Below are positions 17,175 through 25,678 of a stretch of DNA of 59,321 bases, piece after piece. Below the pieces are notes generated by a model. The model had not been told where the DNA came from and made no database searches. It saw only the letters and a program-made list of their open reading frames with translations. Source of the DNA: Desulfobulbaceae bacterium (GTDB taxonomy: Bacteria; Desulfobacterota; Desulfobulbia; Desulfobulbales; Desulfocapsaceae); the NCBI GenBank assembly GCA_024227155.1, contig JAAELB010000770.1:1-59321 (forward strand). The letters are read 5' to 3'. How positions within the stretch are numbered: the stretch's first letter is position 1; the number at the start of each line of letters is the position of its first letter. The translations under genes were made by a program, and so were the position numbers.

Positions 17175-17334
17175 ATCACAAATTGTACCGTATTTTGAGC
17201 AAAAATGAAAATTATGAATACCATCAATTGACCGTTATGGATCTCTGACTATAGTAGAGACTTTTTGGCCTTTGCGTGTTAGTGCCTTACTCAACAAAAA
17301 CAGTAATGAAAAGTTGTTCTTCAAAAGATCACAG

Positions 17335-18516
17335 ATGAAAAATCATACCTTAATTACGCTACTGTTTTCAGTTTTTATCGCCTTGCTGGGAATAGGCATA
17401 ATTGTCCCTGTATTACCCGTTTTTGCAAAAGAACTTGGTGCTGGTGGTTTTGGTCTTGGGATGATTATTGCGGCATTTTCAGTTTCCCGCGGGCTCCTGC
17501 AGCCGGTGGTTGGCAATATGTCCGATCAATGGGGGCGGAAAAACTTTCTGATGGTTGGGTTACTGGTGTATGGCCTGGTGGGCCTGCTGATTCCGATGGC
17601 TGGAAGTGTTGGGCATCTTATTGGTATTAGGGGGTTCCATGGTATTGGTTCCGCAATGATCGTTCCCATTGCCATGGCATATATGAGTCTTCTGGCACCA
17701 AGTGGTCATGAAGGCAGATACATGAGTTATCTCAATGTTGCAATTTTTTGTGGTATTGGTTGTGGGCCGATAATTGGAGGAGTAATCTTTGATAATTTGG
17801 GTTTTCCTGCAGTTTTTTACACCATGGCTGGTCTTAGCTTTTTTGCCTTTTTTCTTGTTATTCGTTTTTTGCCTGCACGTGTTGACGCTGATCAACTGCA
17901 GAAGAAAAAACTGTTAGCAAGCCTGCTTTCAATGCTTCGTAACAACAAGACTTGTGGCATCCTGATCGCCAGGTATGCAACCATGATTATTATGGTCCCC
18001 ACGATGGCTTTTCTGCCATTACTTATGTCCGGATGGGATGGTAATACGGGGCTGCGGATAGGGATAGTTATTGCCTGCAGGACACTTGTAAATGCAACGC
18101 TGCAGGTTCCGTTTGGCAAGGTTGCTGATAAAGGTAACAAGCTGTACGTATTGTTAAGTTGTAGTGTTGCACTCAGTTGTATTCTGTTTTCGATACCGCT
18201 GTTTGATAGCTTTGTCGAGATGATCGTTATCTACCTCCTGCTCGGGACGGTGGAGGCGGGGATCTGGGCTGTTCTCGGGGCATATGCATCCATCGAGGCA
18301 AAGAAGCACTATGGGCATGGTACAATGATGGGTGTCTTTAGTTTTGCGATGAGCGCGGGGGTGTTCACCGGTGCGGTGCTGGCCGGTTACAGTATGGATG
18401 GTTGGGGGATACATCGTGCCTACCAGGTAAGTTCCATTACTGTGCTGTTACTTTCCGTTGTTGCAGCAGTAATGATTGCCAGAGGAGAAGGCAAAGAACT
18501 GGTGCTGTCCCATTGA
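17335..18516 (+). CDS. MFS transporter, drug/proton antiporter type
   Basis: Inner-membrane major-facilitator protein of 393 residues with about twelve hydrophobic segments. The loop motif GNMSDQWGRKNFLMVGL matches the conserved MFS motif A (GxxxDxxGRK), and the second half repeats it weakly (GKVADKGNKLY). The start is placed at ATG 17335 (MKNHTLITLLFSVFIALLGIGIIVPVLPVF), where the first membrane helix begins; the longer frame starts at a TTG with no ribosome site. The protein resembles the DHA1 efflux group, but the substrate cannot be told. It stands alone between the divergent hybrid kinase and the convergent S1-domain gene. Confidence 0.88.
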   Translation: MKNHTLITLLFSVFIALLGIGIIVPVLPVFAKELGAGGFGLGMIIAAFSVSRGLLQPVVGNMSDQWGRKNFLMVGLLVYGLVGLLIPMAGSVGHLIGIRGFHGIGSAMIVPIAMAYMSLLAPSGHEGRYMSYLNVAIFCGIGCGPIIGGVIFDNLGFPAVFYTMAGLSFFAFFLVIRFLPARVDADQLQKKKLLASLLSMLRNNKTCGILIARYATMIIMVPTMAFLPLLMSGWDGNTGLRIGIVIACRTLVNATLQVPFGKVADKGNKLYVLLSCSVALSCILFSIPLFDSFVEMIVIYLLLGTVEAGIWAVLGAYASIEAKKHYGHGTMMGVFSFAMSAGVFTGAVLAGYSMDGWGIHRAYQVSSITVLLLSVVAAVMIARGEGKELVLSH

Positions 18517-18548
18517 AACGTTATTCACCTTTACTCAGGGACAGCACC
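18501..18548. repeat. Inverted repeat at the end of the MFS gene
   Basis: GGTGCTGTCCC (18501-18511), within the last codons of the MFS gene, pairs with GGGACAGCACC (18538-18548). The 26-base spacing and the lack of a T-run make it a weak terminator candidate between two convergent genes. Confidence 0.45.
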
Positions 18549-18575
18549 AATCAAGCAGCCTACACAGGTGGGCAA

Positions 18576-19778
18576 TTATTTCTTTTTTTCAGTCAGTTTT
18601 GCCTGCAACAAGGCTCCCAGGCTACCCATAGATGAGTCGCTTTTTTTCTTTTTGCCTTTGGCAATGAATGTCTTGTATTCGTTCTTTTCTTTTTCCTCTT
18701 CACTTGCCTCGGAGACATAATCGGCGGGAACGAGGCCGATTCGTTTGTCAGTGAGGTCTATCGATTCGATTTTCACGTCGATATTTTGGCCCTCTTCCAG
18801 CACTTCTCTGGGATGGTTTATGCGTCTTCCATCGCCAAGTTTTGAGATGTGAATAAGTCCGTCAATTCCGGGTGCCAGGGTTACAAATGCACCAAACTGA
18901 GCGAGTCGGGCTACGCTGCCCATGTGGGTGGACCCTTCAGGAAAATTGTTTGGCACTTCATCCCATGGATCGGCCTGGGTTGCTTTATAGCTAAGAGAGA
19001 TCCTTTCTTTTTCCCAGTCGATCTGTTTTACAACTATCTGGACCTTCTGGCCTACGCTGAAGTATTCTTCAACTTTTTCAACCCGGCTCCAGCCTATTTC
19101 TGAAATTGGGATAAGGCCGTCAATGCCGCCGAGGTCAACAAAGGCTCCAAAGTCGCGGATAGAGCTAATTTCGCCTTCTACTGTCTGGCCTTCAGCGAGG
19201 GTTTCTTTTAGTTTCTCACGCCGTTCGGCTCTTTCAGCCTCCTGGATGGCTCTTGCAGATAAAACTATATTTCTACCATTTTCCTCAAATTGACTAATGA
19301 GAAATTTCATATGGGTCTCAAGGTACTCCTTAGCCGCATCTTCCACCCGGCGAAGACCCATCTGCGAATAGGGACAGAAACCTCGAACATTACCTCCAAG
19401 GGTAACTTCAAAGCCACCTTTGATCTCAGCTTTGACGAAGCCCTCAACAGGAATGCCTGAGCGGCAGGCTTCTTCAAGATGTGCATTTGACGAACCTGAA
19501 CCGATGCTCATGGTGAAGAGCTGTGCCGAAGCTTTGAACTGTAGAAAATAGACTTCAAGGACATCTCCAATTTCGTGGACGATGTTACCCTCTTTATCTT
19601 TAAGTTCAGAGCTGTTGAGGACGCCTTCGCTTTTTCCGCCAACATCGAGAAAGGTTGTCTCCTCGTTTATGCCAACGATGGTTGCCTTAATCTTTTGGCC
19701 TGGAGTCAGGTGCCTGATCTTCTTGGTTTCTTCGGCTTTGAAAAGGTCCTCAAAGCTTTCATTGTTTGCTTCTGTCAT
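18576..19778 (-). CDS. S1-domain RNA-binding protein (ribosomal protein S1-like)
   Basis: Cytoplasmic protein of 400 residues with four S1 (OB-fold) repeats, at about 24-95, 110-180, 195-265 and 284-352. The clearest are repeat 3 (GQTVEGEISSIRDFGAFVDLGGIDGLIPISEIGW) and repeat 4 (GSVARLAQFGAFVTLAPGIDGLIHISKL). The C-terminus is Lys-rich. Six-domain S1 is usual for the canonical ribosomal protein in this group, so this shorter form is probably a paralogue acting in mRNA binding or translation. It starts at 19778 with a MTEANNESFEDLF leader. No operon partner is visible; a pseudogene lies upstream. Confidence 0.87.
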   Translation of the reverse strand: MTEANNESFEDLFKAEETKKIRHLTPGQKIKATIVGINEETTFLDVGGKSEGVLNSSELKDKEGNIVHEIGDVLEVYFLQFKASAQLFTMSIGSGSSNAHLEEACRSGIPVEGFVKAEIKGGFEVTLGGNVRGFCPYSQMGLRRVEDAAKEYLETHMKFLISQFEENGRNIVLSARAIQEAERAERREKLKETLAEGQTVEGEISSIRDFGAFVDLGGIDGLIPISEIGWSRVEKVEEYFSVGQKVQIVVKQIDWEKERISLSYKATQADPWDEVPNNFPEGSTHMGSVARLAQFGAFVTLAPGIDGLIHISKLGDGRRINHPREVLEEGQNIDVKIESIDLTDKRIGLVPADYVSEASEEEKEKNEYKTFIAKGKKKKSDSSMGSLGALLQAKLTEKKK

Positions 19779-19847
19779 GTCTACCTGTTGAATGAAAATG
19801 CAGTTATTGTGTTGACCAAATTCAGGGGAATTTGACGTTTGAAGACG

Positions 19848-20107
19848 TTATTCATGAGTCTGTTGATTTTTGATACGCTGAATTGATAATTTTTCTAAGT
19901 TTACGATGGTAAAGCCGGTCTATCTGTTTTCCCTCAGCAGGTGTCCTGGGTTTATGAGCAGGGTGTTTTCAGATGACTCGACAACATGTTTATGGGAATG
20001 TCCATAACAGACTATATCATAGTTTGACTCGCTGGCAAGCAATCTGGCTTATTCAGGGTAATTTGTATTGCTGCCTGTAGATTTGCTACCTGGTCGTGGC
20101 TATCGGA
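19848..20107 (-). pseudogene. Remnant of a YfcE/MJ0936-type metallophosphoesterase gene
   Basis: Read on the minus strand from 20107, the sequence encodes SDSHDQVANLQAAIQITLN, which matches the metal-binding N-terminus of the small calcineurin-like phosphoesterases. After a frame change near 20035 it encodes YDIVCYGHSHKHVVE and TLLINPGHLL, the C-terminal GHSH and NPG motifs. An in-frame TAG then precedes a further readable tail (TGFTIVNLEKLSIQRIKN). The middle of the gene is missing (about 260 bp remain of an expected 480-560). The break at the 5' end touches a 15-base match (TAGGAGCTTGTCCGA) to the end of the MITE at 25.4 kb. This is a decayed gene. Confidence 0.75.
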
Positions 20108-20135
20108 CAAGCTCCTAGGAGTGTCATTTGAGTTA

Positions 20136-20264
20136 CTAACCCGACTAGTCGAAAACTTTTTAGAATCGCTGGATAAGTGCCTTGGTGGTTATTTTAAGTA
20201 CCCGATTTAAAAACGGTCTCCTGAATTCTTGTTTTTTATGACAGGTTTTCTGGAGTAAGGCACT
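20136..20264 (-). repeat. Structured dispersed repeat, family A copy 2
   Basis: Inverted copy. The hairpin end is CTAACCCGACTAGTCG (20136-20151), followed by AAAACTTTTTAGAATCGCTGG and ATAAGTGCC; the other end is GGAGTAAGGCACT (20252-20264). The box TTCTTGTTTTTTATGACAGG is internal. It ends eight bases from the stop codon of the radical SAM gene. Confidence 0.88.
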
Positions 20265-20271
20265 AAATAAA

Positions 20272-22089
20272 TTAATTATTATTGCGGGCGGGTATAGCAA
20301 GGGAGAGTACGCGTTCCTGTTCCTGGAACATAAGGCGTTTTTCACACATGTCTGCAATAAATTTTTCAAGAGCCTCTTTTTTAACCTGGGGGAAGCTGTC
20401 ACAAAGAAGTGAAAGCTCTGTTACCGTCTGGCACGCCAGATAAATTTTTCTTGAAAGCCCCCTGAGTCTATGTTGCAGCGGTGGACCACTATTCAGCTCC
20501 TGGCGAATAATAAGAAAGGTTTTGCCATCTCGGTAGCTTAGCGGGTGTTCCCTGCTCGTTCTTTGTGTATGGAATTGTTTCCACCTTTTGATCTTGTCCC
20601 GGACCGGTTTCCACCGTTTTTGTTGTTGCTTTCTATCACCACGATAGCTGTTTAAAAGCATTGTCAAAGATGAGAGATATCGTGGCGGAAATAGCTTCCT
20701 GTTCTTGCTGTGGGGGAGAATCGAGGTTATGGAAAAATTGTGATACTGGTTGTAAATAGGGGAGCCGAAACCCAGGAAAAAAGTAGCGCTCTCAAGGGGT
20801 GCGTAGGGCAGAACAAAGTCCAGGTTTTGTATGGTTTCGCTGATCTCTTCTTCGGAGGTTGTCGGGAATTCGACAATAACATTGCCCTCCATCAGTATCC
20901 CGTATTGACTGCACATCTTCATAACCGCCATGTTCTCTATTGCAGAAGTGCCTTTTTCCATCTTTTGTAATAGTGAAGTTGAGAACGCTTCTATTCCCAC
21001 CTGGACAGTGGACAGACCTGCCTGTCGATAGAGCTCCAATCTGTGTGGCTCAGTGACGGCTCTAATTTCCGCAAAAAAATCAAAGTCAATTTTTTTTGAT
21101 TTAATCTCTTTGAAAAAATAATCAGCTTCTTTTGGTGGAAGAGCGTTGTCTGTGAAGGTAAAGTGTAACGATTCATAGGCTGAGGACAGGGCCAATGTTT
21201 CCCTGGCCATTTTCTCACCACTTTTAAATCTATAGTTTGGCCACTGGATGTTGAGGTTGCAAAAGGAACATTTATTCCACCAGCACCCCCTTGAGAACTC
21301 CAGGGGTAAAACAGGAATAAAGAGTTGTTGCGGAAAAAGCAATCTCATTTCATTGAAATAGTCACCAAAGTCAGGGCGCGGAAGATCGTTGAGTTTGAGC
21401 GGGTGGCTTTGCTGCCTGGTAATCCTCTGATCGTTAAAATTATTTTTTGAGTAAATATTTTTCGGTAGTTCTTTTGATTCGCCTGCCAGGAACTGACAAA
21501 GAGCACTCAGTACTGATTCCCCTTCACCGTTCACAACGAAATCAACCTCTTTGAACTGCTGAACCAGAGAGTTGCCCAATTCACTTGAGCAGGAAGAACC
21601 ACCAAATACAATAGGTAAATAAGGGTGTCTCTTTCTAATCAGGCGTGCAAGGTATAGGGACGGGAGGAGCTGGCTAAAGCAGACAGAGATGCCAACAAGG
21701 TCATAAGATGCCAGGTCGGTAGTGAGTAGCCAGTTTTTGCAAAATTCGTCAAGTTTTGCAACGAGTAGATCAAAATCATGATCCTTATTAGCTTTGGCAA
21801 GAGTTGACTGCAGGCTCTCGTGAAAGAGACTTTTTGAGTCATCATATTTTTCGGCAAAGAGTAGCGGGGCAAAAAGAGCTTCCCCAGCCCATCCTCTATG
21901 AGCAATTTCCCTGTAGAGATCGAGCCCTATCAACTTGGCAATATGCAGATAGGGATGAAAGCTGTCCGCATGCAACCTGTCCTGGGTGTTGAGGTAACTC
22001 TTAAGGGTGGCAAGCTGGATGGACGGCCGATTAAAAATTGACCATGGCATCGAGATGAGAGCAACTCTGAAAGGGGAGGTGTTGTTCAT
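20272..22089 (-). CDS. Radical SAM enzyme of the RiPP-maturation type (B12-dependent class)
   Basis: Protein of 605 residues. The N-terminal domain (VALISMPWSIFNRPSIQLATLKSYL and a later GISVCFSQLLPSLYLARLIRK and FGGSSCSSELG) resembles the cobalamin-binding half of class B radical SAM methyltransferases. The iron-sulfur motif is C-WWNK-C-SF-C, a Cx4CxxC spacing, inside RGCWWNKCSFCNLNIQWPNYRFKSG. This arrangement is typical of the ribosomal-peptide maturation radical SAM group (TIGR03975-like), whose members modify small precursor peptides. No precursor peptide is seen nearby. It starts one base beyond the lolA stop and forms a unit with murI and lolA on the minus strand. The family placement is good; the substrate is unknown. 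Confidence 0.8.
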   Translation of the reverse strand: MNNTSPFRVALISMPWSIFNRPSIQLATLKSYLNTQDRLHADSFHPYLHIAKLIGLDLYREIAHRGWAGEALFAPLLFAEKYDDSKSLFHESLQSTLAKANKDHDFDLLVAKLDEFCKNWLLTTDLASYDLVGISVCFSQLLPSLYLARLIRKRHPYLPIVFGGSSCSSELGNSLVQQFKEVDFVVNGEGESVLSALCQFLAGESKELPKNIYSKNNFNDQRITRQQSHPLKLNDLPRPDFGDYFNEMRLLFPQQLFIPVLPLEFSRGCWWNKCSFCNLNIQWPNYRFKSGEKMARETLALSSAYESLHFTFTDNALPPKEADYFFKEIKSKKIDFDFFAEIRAVTEPHRLELYRQAGLSTVQVGIEAFSTSLLQKMEKGTSAIENMAVMKMCSQYGILMEGNVIVEFPTTSEEEISETIQNLDFVLPYAPLESATFFLGFGSPIYNQYHNFSITSILPHSKNRKLFPPRYLSSLTMLLNSYRGDRKQQQKRWKPVRDKIKRWKQFHTQRTSREHPLSYRDGKTFLIIRQELNSGPPLQHRLRGLSRKIYLACQTVTELSLLCDSFPQVKKEALEKFIADMCEKRLMFQEQERVLSLAIPARNNN

Positions 22090-22090
22090 A

Positions 22091-22789
22091 TCATTGATTG
22101 ATCACTTCAGTACCCTCGGGAGGAACAAAAGAAAAAAGAGTTTCGAGTTCCTGTATACCGATATTGTTCAAACCATCGGGTTTAATGTTGCTGAGGTTCA
22201 GGATAGTGATGGTACCAAAATGGTCCCGGATATTAATTCTTCTGATGAGAGAGTCATTGCTGACCCAGAGATGAATATCCTGAACCTGCGAACGAGGTTG
22301 TTTAGGCACCATCTTGATCACCTTGAACTCCTGGCTACTCTCATTCTGAAAGTTAGTATCTGCAGGGTGTAGATAAAAATCACGCAGCAGGTCACCTTTG
22401 CCGGTAAAAAAAGAATATGTCAGATCCGCTTCAAGAGCTTTTGCCGGGGTGACGATTATCTGTTGCAGGTTTTCAAAATACATCGAAAAGGTAACACCGT
22501 CACTGATAAGTACCTGGATGTCCGGTCTAGAATAATCCCATCTCATCTTACTGGTGTCGTCACCTTTGAAAAAGATAGCAGAGCCGCCTCCTTTTCGTGG
22601 GCGGCCTGTCATTTCACCACTGGTGTCCTGTGAAAAATTAAAGCTGAGGCTTTGCATGTTGTCATAACGTTGCTGCAGTCTCCTGGCAATGTCTTCAGGA
22701 GCCTCGGTGGCAGGATTCTCAGCATGGCATAAAGATGGCCCAGTGAAAATTGCGAAAAGAATAAGGAAAGTATATATCAGCTTTTGCAT
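22091..22789 (-). CDS. lolA: Outer-membrane lipoprotein carrier LolA
   Basis: Periplasmic chaperone of 232 residues that carries lipoproteins from the LolCDE complex to the outer membrane. The signal peptide ends near LCHA (residue about 24). The pattern LQQRYDNMQSLSFNFSQDTSGEM, FKGDDTSKMRWDYSRPDIQVLISDG and FYLHPADTN is typical of the LolA fold. Its length is near that of other LolA proteins plus a longer C-terminus. It overlaps murI by 13 bases and is followed after one base by the radical SAM gene. Presence of LolA agrees with a Gram-negative envelope. Confidence 0.88.
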   Translation of the reverse strand: MQKLIYTFLILFAIFTGPSLCHAENPATEAPEDIARRLQQRYDNMQSLSFNFSQDTSGEMTGRPRKGGGSAIFFKGDDTSKMRWDYSRPDIQVLISDGVTFSMYFENLQQIIVTPAKALEADLTYSFFTGKGDLLRDFYLHPADTNFQNESSQEFKVIKMVPKQPRSQVQDIHLWVSNDSLIRRINIRDHFGTITILNLSNIKPDGLNNIGIQELETLFSFVPPEGTEVINQ

Positions 22790-23577
22790 ATGTTTCTAGT
22801 TAGTAGAAGATCTATGTGACGGTTAAATATTCTATTAGCCACCTTTTGGGCCGTGTCATTGTAGTCGGTAATATAATATCTGTTCTGTTCCGGGGTGTGG
22901 GGTTCTGTTGCCTTGAGGTGTGGATTCTGATGGAGATAGTGTTTGAGGTATTTTGCTGTGGTTTCTGAAGAGTCGACCAGGGAAACCTTTTTGCCAATTC
23001 GTGGGCCGATCAGATGTTTTAAAAGAGGGTAGTGGGTACAACCCAGAATCAGGGTGTCGAGTTGGTTGTTTTTGAGGCTGTGCAGATATCTTTTCAGGAT
23101 CATCTTGGTTTCACGTTTATTATGCCACCCTTCTTCAACGAGGGGAACCAGAAGGGGACATGCTTTTGTGAAGATCTTGATATTTTGATTTATTTCCGTA
23201 AGTGCCGTCTCGTAACTGGTGCTTCGTATGGTCGCACTGGTTCCAATTAGCCCAATCCTGCCGTTTTTAGTTGTCCGTGCGGCTTCTTCAATTGCTGGAA
23301 GTATTACTTCGATAATGGGTATTTGAAACTGTTGTCGCAAACTGTCTGTGGCGACACTTGCTGCCGAGTTACACGCAATTACTATGAGTTTGGCGCCTTT
23401 GCTTATCAGGAACCTGGTGTTGTTTATAGCGCAATCGATAATGGTTTGTGCACTTTTAGGACCATATGGAGAATGAGCGATATCTCCTAAATAGAGTAGC
23501 GGGTAGGTGGGTAGGAGTTGTTCTATACTGCGCGCTACGGTCATACCACCAACGCCGGAGTCAAATATACCAATCAT
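22777..23577 (-). CDS. murI: Glutamate racemase
   Basis: Cytoplasmic enzyme of 266 residues that converts L- to D-glutamate for peptidoglycan. The N-terminus MIGIFDSGVGGMTV and the motifs LIVIACNSAASVATD and LILGCTHYPLLK contain the two catalytic Cys residues and the phosphate-binding Ser and Thr of the family. Length and motif spacing are normal. It is the first gene of murI-lolA-radical SAM on the minus strand, with a 13-base overlap with lolA. Confidence 0.96.
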   Translation of the reverse strand: MIGIFDSGVGGMTVARSIEQLLPTYPLLYLGDIAHSPYGPKSAQTIIDCAINNTRFLISKGAKLIVIACNSAASVATDSLRQQFQIPIIEVILPAIEEAARTTKNGRIGLIGTSATIRSTSYETALTEINQNIKIFTKACPLLVPLVEEGWHNKRETKMILKRYLHSLKNNQLDTLILGCTHYPLLKHLIGPRIGKKVSLVDSSETTAKYLKHYLHQNPHLKATEPHTPEQNRYYITDYNDTAQKVANRIFNRHIDLLLTRNICKS

Positions 23578-23842
23578 AAAAATCTATAATGTCGTAGTGA
23601 GAGCTATTGGTGTCTTGCTGCCGGTTTATCGTGGCAGAAAGCTGTGAATGCTACGAACACACATCCGGAAAAGTGTCCTGAAACTAATATACCGGTATGT
23701 GAGGGGACATTTTATACCAAAAATATTAAAAAACAACAAGGTAGGCGAATTACTCTGGTGAACTCTTCTTTGCTGGAACAAGAAGTAGACCTTTGTTTTT
23801 AACCTGATAGAGTATCTTTTTTATTTTAGCCGCCGCAATATA

Positions 23843-23871
23843 TTGACAGAATATCCATTGGGAATTAGATT
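23843..23871 (+). promoter_or_regulatory. Possible sigma-70 promoter of the FmdB-type gene
   Basis: TTGACA (23843-23848), 17 bases, then TAGATT (23866-23871), about 100 bases before the ATG at 23977. Nothing else is recognised in the 400-base gap 23578-23976, which is AT-rich. Confidence 0.45.
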
Positions 23872-23976
23872 TGCTCCAGCCGAAAATGGTTGGGTTTAAG
23901 TTCGCATTTGAATTTTATCTTATAAATTATATGGTTTGCCCGAGCTAAAGCAGTGTAGGGTCAAGGTGGTTTAGAA

Positions 23977-24249
23977 ATGCCAGTGTACGAGTACGAATGT
24001 AAAGCGTGTGAAAAAGTGTTCGAAGTTCAGCAGAAAATGGCTGATGATCCTATATCTGATTGTCCTGATTGTCAGGGGCCGGTAACAAAACTCATGTCGA
24101 TGAGTTCCTTCCAACTCAAAGGTGGAGGGTGGTATGCCGACGGCTATGCCAGCAAAGCAGCAAGTAACAAAACAGACACAGCTAAACCGGCACCCGCATG
24201 TAAGACGGGTGGCAGTTGTGCTGGATGTCCGGCCACTGCTTCTGCATAA
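23977..24249 (+). CDS. FmdB-family zinc ribbon protein
   Basis: Small protein of 90 residues. The N-terminus MPVYEYECKACEKVFEVQQKM and the following CPDCQGPVTKLMS form a CxxC...CxxC zinc ribbon of the FmdB/CxxC_CXXC_SSSS type. A Gly-rich GGGWYADGY stretch follows, as in many members. The C-terminus has a second Cys-rich tail (CKTGGSCAGCPA). The family's role is not well known; regulatory or redox tasks have been proposed. The stop codon abuts a 54-base repeat of family C. Confidence 0.87.
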   Translation: MPVYEYECKACEKVFEVQQKMADDPISDCPDCQGPVTKLMSMSSFQLKGGGWYADGYASKAASNKTDTAKPAPACKTGGSCAGCPATASA

Positions 24250-24250
24250 A

Positions 24251-24304
24251 TTTTTTGGTTTAACGAAAAGATTGGGCGAAAAGGCATTAAATCAACGGGC
24301 TCAT
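24251..24304 (-). repeat. Solo end of repeat family C
   Basis: Read on the minus strand from 24304, this matches the left end of the element at 52961-53128, with 36 identical bases starting ATGAGCCCGTTGATTTAATG and then diverging. It fills the gap between the FmdB-type stop and queA, and overlaps the region next to the queA stop codon (24305-24307). Confidence 0.8.
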
Positions 24305-25387
24305 TTATTGACGAGCACCAATTATTGCCATCGCATCTCCATAAGAAAAGAAACGATAACCCTTGTTGACAGCTGTCGCGTAGCAATCAAGAAGGGTTTG
24401 TCTACCGCAGAGTGCGGAGACCAGAAACATGAGAGATGAATCCGGCAAATGAAAGTTGGTGATTAGATTGTCAATCACGTTGAAAGTAAAGCCTGGATAA
24501 ATATAAAGATCACACCACTCATCAGTTGGTTCAAGATGTCCGGATTTTCTTGCCCCATATTCCAGGGCCCTCACAGAGGTTGTGCCAACCGCCCATATTT
24601 TTCCTCCTCTCTGTTTGGTTTCTTTTACCTTTTCTACTGTCTCCTTGGAGATTGAGAGAAATTCACGGTGGATCTGGTGCCTGGTTATATCTTGTTCCCG
24701 TACCGGTGCAAAAGTGCCATATCCAACATGAAGAGTGACTTCTCCAACAAGGGTACCCTTGCCTGCAATCCTGGTTAGTAGCTGCTCTGTAAAGTGAAGG
24801 CCCGCTGTGGGAGCGGCAACCGCCCCGGGCGTATTTGCGTAGATGGTTTGGTAGCGCTCAACGTCTTCTCTGGTACAACCATCTTTTCTTGTGATATACG
24901 GAGGCAGGGGCACCTCACCTGTCCGGGCCAGGCATTCGCTCAGTCCGAGTGCTCTGTTGAATTGAATTTCCAGTTCTGTTTTACCACCATCAAGAAGCCG
25001 TACTACCCGACATTTCAGGTCATCGCTAATGGTGATGATTGAGTCGACCTTGGGGCGCTTTGATGCCTTTATAAGCGCTGTAGCTTTGGCTTTATCACTT
25101 TTACCCTCTCCAATAAGAGGAAATTCAAGCAAAAAAACTTCCGCTTTTCCTCCGGTCTCTTTGGTACCAAAGAGTCTTGCCGGAAAGACCTTGGTGTTGT
25201 TTACCACCAGCATATCCAGTTCACCGATATATTGATCCAGATCACTGAAATTTTTATGCTTCACAGACGTGGTTCCTTTATTGAGTACCATGAGTTTTGA
25301 ATTGTCGCGTTTATCAGCGGGATGTTGGGCGATCAGTTCATTGGGAAGGTCGTAATGGTAAGCATTCAGGGAGAGATCTTCTTGCAT
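24305..25387 (-). CDS. queA: tRNA preQ1(34) S-adenosylmethionine ribosyltransferase-isomerase
   Basis: QueA of 360 residues transfers the ribosyl part of SAM to preQ1 in tRNA to make epoxyqueuosine. The conserved motifs are YDLPNELIAQHPADKRDNSKLMVL at the N-terminus, YQTIYANTPGAVAAPTAGLHFT in the middle and VGTTSVRALE and NLITNFHLPDSSLMFLVSAL near the C-terminus. Length is normal. The start at 25387 is only about 12 bases from a MITE insertion at 25399, so the native promoter may have been displaced or replaced. Its stop codon abuts repeat family C. Confidence 0.96.
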   Translation of the reverse strand: MQEDLSLNAYHYDLPNELIAQHPADKRDNSKLMVLNKGTTSVKHKNFSDLDQYIGELDMLVVNNTKVFPARLFGTKETGGKAEVFLLEFPLIGEGKSDKAKATALIKASKRPKVDSIITISDDLKCRVVRLLDGGKTELEIQFNRALGLSECLARTGEVPLPPYITRKDGCTREDVERYQTIYANTPGAVAAPTAGLHFTEQLLTRIAGKGTLVGEVTLHVGYGTFAPVREQDITRHQIHREFLSISKETVEKVKETKQRGGKIWAVGTTSVRALEYGARKSGHLEPTDEWCDLYIYPGFTFNVIDNLITNFHLPDSSLMFLVSALCGRQTLLDCYATAVNKGYRFFSYGDAMAIIGARQ

Positions 25388-25398
25388 TGTTATCCTAT

Positions 25399-25553
25399 GA
25401 GCTTGTCCGAGAATGCCCTTTCGCCCAAACTCTTCAGAATTGTCAAAAAATAATGCTCGCAGATAGCGTAGACTTCGATATCACCTATATGGCTGTGCTT
25501 ATTTTGTGAAAACTCTTCGATTTTGAACGAAATTCCTATTCTCGGACAAGCTC
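25399..25553. mobile_element. 155-bp MITE with perfect terminal inverted repeats
   Basis: GAGCTTGTCCGAGAAT (25399-25414) is repeated exactly, inverted, as ATTCTCGGACAAGCTC (25538-25553). The direct repeat CTAT flanks it on both sides (25395-25398 and 25554-25557), as expected for a target-site duplication. There is no coding frame inside. It sits between queA and mqnB. A 15-base match to its end occurs at 20103-20117. Confidence 0.85.
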
Positions 25554-25678
25554 CTATGTAAGAAAAAAATGAACTACCCTGTCATGTGGGCAATGCATTA
25601 ATGTCATTTATACGTTAAAGTTAAGTGCGATGGCGACGTAAAATCGTCCACCTGTAAATTTGAGAGACTGTAAATACC

